DNA of 7,445 nucleotides from Candidatus Kuenenia stuttgartensis (GCA_945876515.1 CAMCPF010000148.1:1-7445); one strand, 5' to 3'; positions 1-5,886 are shown, numbered from the stretch's first letter. The notes: generated by a model from the sequence alone, not told the origin. Numbers and translations are program-made.

Positions 1-1563
1 GAGGTGCCAGCGCCGCGACGCGTCGCCGCCCGCGCGGTGACCTTCCACGGGCAGCCTCCAGCGGACCGTGCCGTCCGTGAGCGCGTAGGCGGAGAGCGTG
101 TTGGCCAGTTGCGGCTCGTCAGCGGTCGCCAGTGCTCCAAAGTTGATGCCGTCGGGCGAGATGCGGGCCCGTGCCAGCGCCGCGGGCGGGCTCTCCACGG
201 CGAACACGAGCCGTCCGTCGCTCGCGAGGTTGCCGCTCGTCGCGTCGTCGAAGGTCCGGTGCTCGCCCGCAGTGGCCGCCGGCTCGACCGCCCAGCCAGC
301 GGCGGCCGCCGGCTCGGCATCGGCCGCGCTCACCGCCGCCTCCAACCAGATCCGGCGGCCAGACTCGAAATCGATCGCCAGGATGCCGAGCGGCGTCTGC
401 ACGACGAGCCGGTCGCCGATCGCGAGGGGCGTGCCGGCGGGCAGGAGTGGCTCGCCCGCGTCGGCGGCCTCCACGCGGGCCTGTTCCAGCCGCCGGGCTT
501 CATCCGGATGGCGCACCAGCGGCACCCGGTAGCGGGGCACGAGCAGCGGTCGTGATGCCGCGGTCACGCCGCCGCGGGCGGGGTCGCCGCCGACCTGCCG
601 CCAGTCGGCGCCGACCCGCGGCTGCGGTTCGCGGCCCGTGAGGCCGCCCGCGGTTTCCGCGAACCACCGCCGCGCCGCCTCGTCGGCGGCTGGGATGGTG
701 AGATCGCGGCCCGCGAGCCGCACGCTGCTCGCGCCGCGACGGCCGGCCGACGCGAGCATCCGCTCGACCGCCTGTTGGTCGCCGGTTCGGCTGAGGGCGA
801 TCGCCCGCATGACGCTGAGCGTGGGCTCGTAATCACCGGCCCCCTCCAGGCCTGCCAGCCGGTCGAGCCAGGCGGCTGCCGCGAGATGCTGGCCCGATTC
901 GAGCCGCGACAGGCCAGCCAGCAGGGCTGCCTGACGGCCGGCGGCCGTGTGCAACCAGCGTCGCGCCACCGCCACGATGCCGTCGTGGTCGTCGGCTGCG
1001 ATCGCCACCGCGAGCTGTTTGGCCGCGCGACCGTCGAACAGCCGTCGGTACGCCTCGCGACCGGGCCGGGGCAGGTCTGCCACCGCGGCGGCCGCCGCCG
1101 AGCGAATGCTGCCGCGGGTGGTGCCGGCCCCGGCGACCACGAATGCGTCCTGCTCGCCGGCGAGCAGTTCATCGAGTGCGACGGCGGCGTCCGACCAGCG
1201 GGCGTCGGCGACCAACCGCCGGGCCCGGTCGAGTTCGCGCTCGCGGGTGCGATCGCCGGGGAAAAAAACTCCCGGTTCCGCCGGCTCGTCATCGCCACCG
1301 ACCGCTGGTTGGTCCTCGACGGCCTCGAAGACGTTGGGCAGCTGACCCCTCACGCCGCCAGTCGACGCGCTCACGATCAGCGCCGCCAACAGGATGGCGG
1401 TGGGCCATTGAAACCTCGCCGACCCGGGCGGGATCGCGGGCGTTGCGCGGGCTGCCATGGCGGGTCGGGCCGTAAGGTCCGCCGGGGTGATGACGGGCGC
1501 GGGAATCGCGACGCGATCCCCCTGCGACCATCGCGGCGGGGGATCAGCAGAGTCACGTCGCAT
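1..1563 (-). CDS. PQQ-like beta-propeller (BamB-like) protein, N-terminal 521 residues; C-terminus beyond left edge
   Basis: An uninterrupted minus-strand frame runs from the ATG at 1563-1561 to base 1, giving 521 codons. Residues about 53-74 form a hydrophobic segment (TAILLAALIVSAS) followed by VRGQ, which looks like a signal peptide. It would sit at the N-terminus if translation began at M36 (ATG 1458-1456), so the start is uncertain. Residues about 105-275 are Ala/Leu/Arg-rich helical repeats resembling TPRs (for example ELDRARRLVADARW). DWRQVGGDPARGG around W321 is the usual lead-in to PQQ-like propellers. Two blade motifs follow: GILAIDFESGRRIW ending at W406 and LSAYALTDGTVRW ending at W502. 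The order of signal, helical repeats and propeller is common in planctomycete exported proteins called 'PQQ-binding-like' or BamB-like. Nothing shows that it binds PQQ; a scaffold or assembly role outside the cytoplasm is an inference. It is divergent from the HU-like gene. Confidence 0.85.
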   Translation of the reverse strand, partial: MRRDSADPPPRWSQGDRVAIPAPVITPADLTARPAMAARATPAIPPGSARFQWPTAILLAALIVSASTGGVRGQLPNVFEAVEDQPAVGGDDEPAEPGVFFPGDRTRERELDRARRLVADARWSDAAVALDELLAGEQDAFVVAGAGTTRGSIRSAAAAAVADLPRPGREAYRRLFDGRAAKQLAVAIAADDHDGIVAVARRWLHTAAGRQAALLAGLSRLESGQHLAAAAWLDRLAGLEGAGDYEPTLSVMRAIALSRTGDQQAVERMLASAGRRGASSVRLAGRDLTIPAADEAARRWFAETAGGLTGREPQPRVGADWRQVGGDPARGGVTAASRPLLVPRYRVPLVRHPDEARRLEQARVEAADAGEPLLPAGTPLAIGDRLVVQTPLGILAIDFESGRRIWLEAAVSAADAEPAAAAGWAVEPAATAGEHRTFDDATSGNLASDGRLVFAVESPPAALARARISPDGINFGALATADEPQLANTLSAYALTDGTVRWRLPVEGHRAGGDASRRWHL

Positions 1564-1581
1564 GAGTGAATCGTATCACTC
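1564..1581 (-). promoter_or_regulatory. Inverted repeat containing a -10-like hexamer directly before the PQQ-like gene
   Basis: GAGTGA (1564-1569) and TCACTC (1576-1581) form a perfect 6-bp inverted repeat around a 6-bp centre. Read on the minus strand the centre is TACGAT, a 4/6 match to TATAAT, ending exactly 6 nt before the ATG at 1563. If it is a -10 box, transcription would start at or near the A of that ATG, giving a leaderless mRNA. I see no convincing -35 box. The symmetry could also be an operator. If the true start is M36, this would instead give a leader of about 100 nt. Confidence 0.35.
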
Positions 1582-1734
1582 GCGTGGTGCCGCCGGCCAC
1601 GACCGGGCCGTTTGGCGAGGGCCGCGACCGGGGGCTGCAGGCCCGGAACTCAGCCTGGAAAAGGGACCGGCCGCCGGCCTCTCGCAGCCCGGTTTGTCAC
1701 CGTCGCCGCCGCCTCGGAACCCGATCCGGAGGCC

Positions 1735-1771
1735 AAAAACCGCGTTTTTTTGCGGGCCAGACGGTTTTTTT
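1735..1771. promoter_or_regulatory. Phased A/T tracts upstream of the HU-like promoter (possible curved DNA or UP element)
   Basis: Three homopolymer tracts stand out in GC-rich surroundings: A5 at 1735-1739, T7 at 1745-1751 and T7 at 1765-1771. Their centres lie about 11 and 20 bp apart, close to one and two helical turns. They end just upstream of the candidate -35 at 1775. Phased A-tracts of this kind bend DNA and can act as UP elements. They are not placed to be a terminator, since both flanking genes are transcribed away from here. The remaining part of this gap, about 1582-1734, shows only GC-rich short palindromes that I cannot assign. Confidence 0.4.
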
Positions 1772-1774
1772 GGG

Positions 1775-1802
1775 TTGCAATTTCGCCTTCAGCCCGTCTA
1801 AT
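1775..1802 (+). promoter_or_regulatory. Sigma70-type promoter for the HU-like gene
   Basis: TTGCAA at 1775-1780 matches TTGACA at 4 of 6 positions. It is separated by 16 bp from TCTAAT at 1797-1802, which matches TATAAT at 5 of 6. Transcription would start near 1809 and give a leader of about 100 nt before the ATG at 1908. This is the best promoter-like pair in the window, as expected for a strongly expressed chromosomal protein. Confidence 0.6.
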
Positions 1803-1811
1803 CAGCGACGC

Positions 1812-1832
1812 ATTCGGCGTTGATGGCCGAGT
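1812..1832 (+). other. Possible stem-loop at the 5' end of the HU-like mRNA leader
   Basis: ATTCGGC (1812-1818) can pair with GCCGAGT (1826-1832) across a 7-nt loop, with one G-U pair. The predicted transcript would start only a few bases upstream, so this would be a 5'-terminal stem-loop. Such structures often slow mRNA decay. The stem is short and the start site is inferred, so it is only a candidate. Confidence 0.25.
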
Positions 1833-1893
1833 TTGAGGGTATCGTCGACTGTCCTGCGGCGGGTTTTCTGCCGCTCACACATTGGAATTTTTT

Positions 1894-1898
1894 GGAGG
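1894..1898 (+). promoter_or_regulatory. Shine-Dalgarno site of the HU-like gene
   Basis: GGAGG lies 9 nt before the ATG at 1908 in a U-rich stretch. It decides the start against the longer frame from 1833. It is one of only two clear Shine-Dalgarno sites in the window. Confidence 0.8.
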
Positions 1899-1907
1899 TT
1901 TTGGCAC

Positions 1908-2237
1908 ATGGCGAAGAAGTCCGGCAACAAGCCTATGACGAAGACGGAGATCATGCGGAGCATCTCCGAGACGACCAACCTTCCCAAGAAGGATGTGGTC
2001 GCGGTGATGGAGGCTCTGGCCGATGAGATCCAAAAGGCTCTCAAGGGCTCGGGCATCGGGGTCTTCTCGATCCCCGGTCTGGTGAAGATCGAGCGGCGTA
2101 AGGTTCCGGCCCGTCCCGCTCAGAAGGGCGTCAAGAATCCCTTCACCGGTGAGCTGCAGGATCGGCCCGCGAAGCCGGCGAGCGTCAAGGTGCGCGTGCG
2201 GGCGCTCAAGAACCTCAAGGCGATGGTCTCCGGCTGA
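1908..2237 (+). CDS. HU-family histone-like DNA-binding protein (109 aa), long-arm variant
   Basis: This is a small basic nucleoid protein of the HU/IHF fold. The start at 1908 is set by GGAGG at 1894-1898 with 9 nt spacing; the same frame is open from an ATG at 1833, but that adds 25 residues unlike HU. Residues 10-46 fit the two helices of the dimer body, starting with MTKTEIMRSISETTNLPKKD. FSIPGLVKI (53-61) takes the place of the usual LVGFGTF turn. The DNA-binding arm carries NPFTGE at 77-82, where P78 corresponds to the DNA-intercalating proline of HU. LKNLKAMV (100-107) matches the C-terminal helix. The arm is about four residues longer on the way to the tip than in E. coli HU and has extra prolines (67, 70, 87, 90). 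It likely acts as a dimer that bends and compacts DNA. It is a single-gene unit, with its own promoter upstream and a terminator downstream. Confidence 0.93.
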   Translation: MAKKSGNKPMTKTEIMRSISETTNLPKKDVVAVMEALADEIQKALKGSGIGVFSIPGLVKIERRKVPARPAQKGVKNPFTGELQDRPAKPASVKVRVRALKNLKAMVSG

Positions 2238-2265
2238 GCCGGGAATCACGCGAAAGCGACACAGG

Positions 2266-2305
2266 ACGGACGGCGCCGCTCGCGGCGCCGTCCGTTTCCT
2301 TTTTT
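2266..2305 (+). terminator. Intrinsic terminator after the HU-like gene
   Basis: A perfect 14-bp inverted repeat, ACGGACGGCGCCGC (2266-2279) and its complement (2282-2295), has only 2 unpaired bases between the arms. TTTCC and a run of six T follow, to 2305. It lies 28 nt after the HU-like stop codon. Very stable stem plus U-tract makes this a strong rho-independent terminator, and it separates HU from the methyltransferase gene. The gap from 2306 to 2483 shows no clear gene or promoter. Confidence 0.93.
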
Positions 2306-2483
2306 CCACCCCGCCGACCCGAACGCGGGGCGCGGGTGGGTAGCTGGGCGGTTTCGGGGGAGTGAGAAGGCGGCCTGCGGCCCGGTTCGCCGCACGAACG
2401 TCAACTCGGCTCGCGGCGCGGGGGGCGCGCTGCCGATCTTCCATCTGGCGTTACAGCCGCCCCATCTCCCCCGATCCGTCGCC

Positions 2484-3392
2484 ATGAACCACTCGTTCAC
2501 TCTTGATCGCCACTGTCCGCTGCTCGACAGCCCTGGGGATTCCCGGCCCCTCGACGTGGCTCCGGCCCCGTGGCAGGTTCGCCAGTGCCAGGAAACTGGC
2601 CTCGTCTACCTCGCGAACCCGCCAGCCCAGGATCGCTACCGGGAGGAGTTCGCCTGGGAGGTGACCCACGCCGCCGAGTCGGCCCGCCGACGGCGGCAGG
2701 AGCCGCTCATCTCCGCAGCGAGCCGGGCGCTGAAGACGTTTCGCCAACGGTGGCTGAAGCGGGACAAACTCGTGGGCATCGTGGCCGCGCTCGCCCGTCG
2801 CCGCCGCACCGGTCCGATCCGGCTCGTGGACATCGGCTGCTCCGACGGCGGCCTGTTTCGGCGACTCGTCGCCGCTCTGCCGGCCGACGTCGCGGGGCGG
2901 CTCGAGCCGGTCGGGATCGAGATTTCGACCCAACTGGCCGCGCTGGCCGATCAGCGGCTCCGATTTCACGGCGGCCGCTGCATCCACGCCGCCGGGGTCG
3001 AAGGGCTGCAGCGGCTGGCTGCGGAAAGCGTGCACGTGGTGATCCTGTCCTGCGTGCTCGAGCACGAGATCGACCCGATCCCGCTCCTGGCGGGCTGCCG
3101 CGAGCGGCTTGCCGAAGACGGCGTGGTGGTGGTGAAGGTGCCGAATTACGACTGCCTCGGCCGGCGCGTCCGCGGCCGCCGCTGGTGCGGCTACCGCTGG
3201 CCCGACCACGTCAACTACTTCACGCCCGCCACGCTCGCGACCACGGCTGCCCGGGCCGGGCTGGCGGTGGCCCGGATGCGGTTCTTCGATCGTTCGCCGT
3301 TGAGCGACTCGCTATATGCGGTCTTCCAGCGCGACCGGTCGGCTGTCCGGTCGGCCGATGATGCCGGCCCGCGGCTCGCCCGCGCCGCCTGA
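2484..3392 (+). CDS. Class I SAM-dependent methyltransferase (Methyltransf_23-like), 302 aa
   Basis: This is a Rossmann-fold methyltransferase. Motif I for SAM binding is VDIGCSDGG (115-123); the strand-2 acidic residue is in GIEIS (144-148); motif IV is replaced by SCVLEHEIDPIPLL (189-202), the usual form in this group. VVVVKVPNY (214-222) and WPDHVNYFTPATL (239 onward) are typical of the Methyltransf_12/23 enzymes often found with cell-surface sugar or lipid synthesis. The N-terminus keeps the outline of the small zinc ribbon seen in relatives (CPLL at 11-14, CQETGLVYL at 35-43), but each CxxC knuckle has lost its second cysteine, so zinc binding is unlikely. The substrate is unknown. The ATG at 2484 is the only reasonable start; no Shine-Dalgarno site precedes it. 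The gene lies 53 nt before the nucleotidyltransferase gene on the same strand and may be cotranscribed with it. Confidence 0.85.
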   Translation: MNHSFTLDRHCPLLDSPGDSRPLDVAPAPWQVRQCQETGLVYLANPPAQDRYREEFAWEVTHAAESARRRRQEPLISAASRALKTFRQRWLKRDKLVGIVAALARRRRTGPIRLVDIGCSDGGLFRRLVAALPADVAGRLEPVGIEISTQLAALADQRLRFHGGRCIHAAGVEGLQRLAAESVHVVILSCVLEHEIDPIPLLAGCRERLAEDGVVVVKVPNYDCLGRRVRGRRWCGYRWPDHVNYFTPATLATTAARAGLAVARMRFFDRSPLSDSLYAVFQRDRSAVRSADDAGPRLARAA

Positions 3393-3433
3393 CCTCACGC
3401 CGCCCCGATCGCCGCCGCGGCAGGCCGGTCTGC

Positions 3434-3439
3434 TATCTT
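3434..3439 (+). promoter_or_regulatory. -10-like hexamer placed for a leaderless nucleotidyltransferase mRNA
   Basis: TATCTT (4 of 6 to TATAAT) ends exactly 6 nt before the ATG at 3446, in an otherwise very GC-rich 53-nt gap. Initiation would then fall at or next to the start codon. No Shine-Dalgarno site exists here, which fits a leaderless mRNA. No -35 box is recognisable. The spacing is the same as for TACGAT before the minus-strand gene at 1563. Confidence 0.35.
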
Positions 3440-3445
3440 CCCGAC

Positions 3446-4351
3446 ATGAAACCGACCCTCCTCGTGCTCGCGGCCGGCATGGGCAGCCGCTACGGCGGCC
3501 TGAAGCAGATCGACCCCATGGGCCCCGCGGGCGAGACGCTCCTCGACTACTCGGTGTTCGACGCCCTCCGCGCCGGCTTTGGCCGGGCCGTGTTCGTGAT
3601 CCGGCCCGACTTCGAGGCCGCGTTTCGCGAGCGGGTGCTGGCCCGATTCGACGGTCGGATCGAGACGGCGCTCGCCTTCCAGACCCTCGATCGGCTGCCG
3701 GCGGGGTTCTCCGTGCCCGCCGGACGCGAGAAGCCGTGGGGCACCACCCATGCCATCCTCTGTGCCCGTGACGCGGTGGCCGAGCCGTTCGCGATGATCA
3801 ACGCCGACGACTTCTACGGCCGCGACTCGTTCGCCGTCCTCGGCCGGCGGCTGGCCACGCTCGGGGCCGACTCCACCGCCTACTGCATGGTCGGCTTCAC
3901 GCTCGCAGGCACCCTCTCCGAGCACGGCACCGTGGCCCGCGGCGTCTGCCGCACCGACGACCGCGGCTTCCTGGCCGACATCCAAGAGCTCACCGGCGTG
4001 GGCCGCACGGCCGGTGGCGGGATTCGCGGCGAGGGCAAGGACGGAGCGGTGGCACTGACCGGGGCCGAGCCCGTGTCGATGAACATGTGGGGCTTCACCC
4101 CGCGGGTCTTCTCCCAGCTCGCCGACAACTTCCGTGCGTTCCTCGCGGCCCATGGCACCGAGCTCAAGAGTGAGTGCTACATTCCGACCTCGGTCGGCGC
4201 GCTCGTGCACGCGGGCCAGGCCACCTGCGAGGTGCTGCCCACGACGTCGCACTGGTTTGGCGCCACCTACGCCGAGGACAAGGCGGCGGTGCAGGCGAGC
4301 CTGCAGGCATTGGTCGCGGCGGGCGAGTATCCCGCGAGTCTCTGGGCATGA
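3446..4351 (+). CDS. Nucleotidyltransferase family protein (sugar-phosphate NTP transferase type), 301 aa
   Basis: The N-terminus LAAGMGSRYGGLKQIDP (8-24) is the nucleotide-binding loop of the NTP_transferase fold, with G11, G13, R15 and K20 as the signature residues. LLDYSVFDA (32-40) and KPWGTTHAIL (96-105) match the later nucleotide- and sugar-contacting loops. MINADDFYG (117-125) contains the metal-binding aspartate region. The length of about 300 is normal for single-domain enzymes; there is no left-handed beta-helix acyltransferase domain as in GlmU. Such enzymes join an NTP to a sugar 1-phosphate or similar phosphate and release pyrophosphate. The exact substrate cannot be read from the sequence. 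Translation starts at 3446 without a Shine-Dalgarno site. Its stop overlaps the selO start by ATGA, so the two proteins are probably made together. Confidence 0.85.
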   Translation: MKPTLLVLAAGMGSRYGGLKQIDPMGPAGETLLDYSVFDALRAGFGRAVFVIRPDFEAAFRERVLARFDGRIETALAFQTLDRLPAGFSVPAGREKPWGTTHAILCARDAVAEPFAMINADDFYGRDSFAVLGRRLATLGADSTAYCMVGFTLAGTLSEHGTVARGVCRTDDRGFLADIQELTGVGRTAGGGIRGEGKDGAVALTGAEPVSMNMWGFTPRVFSQLADNFRAFLAAHGTELKSECYIPTSVGALVHAGQATCEVLPTTSHWFGATYAEDKAAVQASLQALVAAGEYPASLWA

Positions 4352-5826
4352 CGCGTTCGATGGCGGCGGTCGGCTGGCGGTTCGACAACTCCTACGCCCG
4401 GCTGTCTGAGTTGCTATGCACGCCGGCGGATCCCGTGCCGGTCCGAACGCCCGGGCTCGTGCTCCTGAACGAGCCATTGGCGGCCGAACTCGGGCTCGAT
4501 GCGGGGCTCTTACGCGAGGCCGGGGCCGCTATCTTCGCTGGCAATGAGTTGCCCCCCGGGGCCGAGCCGATCGCCCAGGCCTATGCGGGGCACCAGTTCG
4601 GCCACTTCACCAACCTCGGCGACGGCCGGGCGATCCTGCTCGGCGAGCAGCTCACACCGGCCGGACACCGCCGCGACATCCAGCTCAAGGGCGCAGGCCG
4701 CACCCGCTACTCCCGCGGCGGCGACGGCCGCGCGGCGCTGGGGCCGATGCTCCGAGAGTATGTCGTGAGCGAGGCGATGCAGGCCCTGGGCATTCCCACG
4801 ACCCGCAGCCTGGCGGTGGCGACCACCGGCGAGGTGGTGATGCGGACGACGCCGCTGCCCGGGGCGGTGCTCACCCGGGTCGCGTCCAGCCACATCCGCG
4901 TGGGAACCTTTCAGTATGCCGCGGCGGTCGGCCGCCGCGACCTGCTGGAGGCACTGCTCGAGCATGCGATCGCGCGTCATGATCCCGAGCTCGCCGATCT
5001 CGACGCCGGCGACCGGCCGGTCGCCTTTCTCGAGGCCGTCGTGGAACGGCAGGCCGCGCTCGTGGCCCGCTGGATGCTGGTCGGGTTCGTTCACGGCGTG
5101 ATGAACACCGACAACATGGCGGTCTCCGGCGAGACGATCGACTACGGGCCGTGCGCCTTCCTCGATGCCTACGACCCGGCGACGGTGTTCAGCTCGATCG
5201 ACGAGCACGGTCGCTACGCCTACGCCAACCAACCCGCCATCGCCCACTGGAATCTGGCGCGGCTGGCCGAGAGCCTGCTGCCGCTGATACCGGGTGAGGG
5301 CGACGCGGTGATCGAGCGGGCCCGGGGCGTGCTCGACACCTACCCCGATCGCTTCGCGGGGCACCACCTCGCCGGGGCGCGGGCCAAGCTCGGCCTCGCC
5401 ACGGCGGAGGCGGGCGACCGGCCGCTGTTCGACGAGCTGCTCGAGCGGATGCACCGCGCGGGCGCGGACTTTACCGCAACCTTCGCCGGCCTCACGGCGG
5501 CGGTGCAGGCGACGGCCTCCGGCCAGGCGTCGGCCGCTCCCCTGCCCTTCCCCGACTGGGCCGACGCCTGGCGGGCGCGACTGGCCCGGGAGCCGGCGCC
5601 GGCCGCCGAGATCGCCGCCCGGATGCGGCAGGCGAACCCGCTCGTGATTCCGCGAAATCATCGTGTCGAAGAGGCACTCACCGCGGCCGAGGGGGGCGAT
5701 CGCGGGCCGCTCAAGCGGCTGCTGGATGCCCTCCGCGACCCGTGCACGGCGACGGCCGCCAACGAGCCGTATCGAGGCGGGCCGCCGCCGGGCTGCGGCA
5801 AGTATCGGACCTTCTGTGGCACGTGA
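4348..5826 (+). CDS. selO: Protein adenylyltransferase SelO (YdiU family), 492 aa, complete
   Basis: SelO has a kinase fold but binds ATP flipped and transfers AMP to Ser, Thr or Tyr of target proteins; in E. coli it is linked to oxidative stress. Conserved SelO blocks are present in order: YAGHQFGHFTNLGDGRA, QLKGAGRTRYSRGGDGRAAL (112-131), SSHIRVGTFQYAA, HGVMNTDNMA (to 258), IDYGPCAFLDAYDP (from 264) and NQPAIAHWNLARLAESLLPL. Likely active-site residues are K114, E137, D255, N256 and D265, matching K113, E136, D252, N253 and D262 known from Pseudomonas SelO. The length is close to E. coli's 478. The C-terminus ends YRTFCGT with C490, the position used for redox control (selenocysteine in animals). 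The usual activation-loop cysteine site reads TVFSS here, but a cysteine lies at C269 in DYGPC. The ATG at 4348 overlaps the upstream stop; the frame is open further upstream, but only inside the preceding gene. Confidence 0.95.
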   Translation: MTRSMAAVGWRFDNSYARLSELLCTPADPVPVRTPGLVLLNEPLAAELGLDAGLLREAGAAIFAGNELPPGAEPIAQAYAGHQFGHFTNLGDGRAILLGEQLTPAGHRRDIQLKGAGRTRYSRGGDGRAALGPMLREYVVSEAMQALGIPTTRSLAVATTGEVVMRTTPLPGAVLTRVASSHIRVGTFQYAAAVGRRDLLEALLEHAIARHDPELADLDAGDRPVAFLEAVVERQAALVARWMLVGFVHGVMNTDNMAVSGETIDYGPCAFLDAYDPATVFSSIDEHGRYAYANQPAIAHWNLARLAESLLPLIPGEGDAVIERARGVLDTYPDRFAGHHLAGARAKLGLATAEAGDRPLFDELLERMHRAGADFTATFAGLTAAVQATASGQASAAPLPFPDWADAWRARLAREPAPAAEIAARMRQANPLVIPRNHRVEEALTAAEGGDRGPLKRLLDALRDPCTATAANEPYRGGPPPGCGKYRTFCGT

Positions 5827-5835
5827 CTGCCACAG
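5814..5835. repeat. Perfect 8-bp inverted repeat across the selO stop codon
   Basis: CTGTGGCA (5814-5821) and TGCCACAG (5828-5835) are exact inverse complements around CGTGAC. The TGA stop (5824-5826) is in the loop. There is no T-run afterwards, so it is not a standard intrinsic terminator. It could still be a weak or factor-assisted 3' stem or an operator for the downstream STAS operon. Confidence 0.45.
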
Positions 5836-5880
5836 GTGCCTACTGGTCGCCTGCCGTCGCGCTCGAAGAGACCGTGTCGA

Positions 5881-5886
5881 TATACT
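5881..5886 (+). promoter_or_regulatory. -10-like hexamer upstream of the STAS/permease operon
   Basis: TATACT matches TATAAT at 5 of 6 and is the most AT-rich hexamer in the 122-nt gap after selO. Transcription would start near 5893 and give a leader of about 55 nt. The expected -35 area around 5858-5863 reads CGCGCT-like sequence and is not a match, so either an activator is needed or the hexamer is chance. Confidence 0.35.

Noticed and set aside
4..1569. Plus-strand open frames at 4-555 and 775-1569, and a minus-strand frame at 564-1298
   Set aside because: Their translations are Arg/Pro/Ser-rich without family resemblance. The minus-strand frame from 1563 to 1 carries signal, helical-repeat and propeller motifs across the same bases and is open throughout.
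1735..1771. The T-runs as an intrinsic terminator
   Set aside because: AAAAAC/GTTTTT can pair across 3 nt, but the stem is almost all A-T, and no gene on either strand is transcribed into this point.
1833..1907. Longer start for the HU-like protein
   Set aside because: The 25 added residues do not look like HU and there is no ribosome site near 1833, while GGAGG precedes 1908.
2385..2399. GTTCG-N5-CGAAC as a LexA-like operator
   Set aside because: The arms are only 5 bp, the orientation and spacing do not match known LexA boxes that I can recall, and no SOS gene follows.
2451..3209. Minus-strand open frame of 252 codons opposite the methyltransferase
   Set aside because: It is low-complexity shadow coding common in GC-rich DNA. 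The plus strand has clear methyltransferase motifs.
4174..4347. Longer start for SelO
   Set aside because: The 58 added residues lie wholly inside the nucleotidyltransferase gene in another frame and do not resemble the SelO N-terminus; ATGA coupling at 4348 fits better.
3395..4477. Minus-strand open frame of 360 codons opposite the nucleotidyltransferase
   Set aside because: It is rich in Gly, Arg and His with no recognisable motif, and lies opposite a well-supported gene.
5820..5825. CACGTG palindrome at the selO end
   Set aside because: A 6-bp palindrome is expected by chance, and part of it is selO coding sequence.
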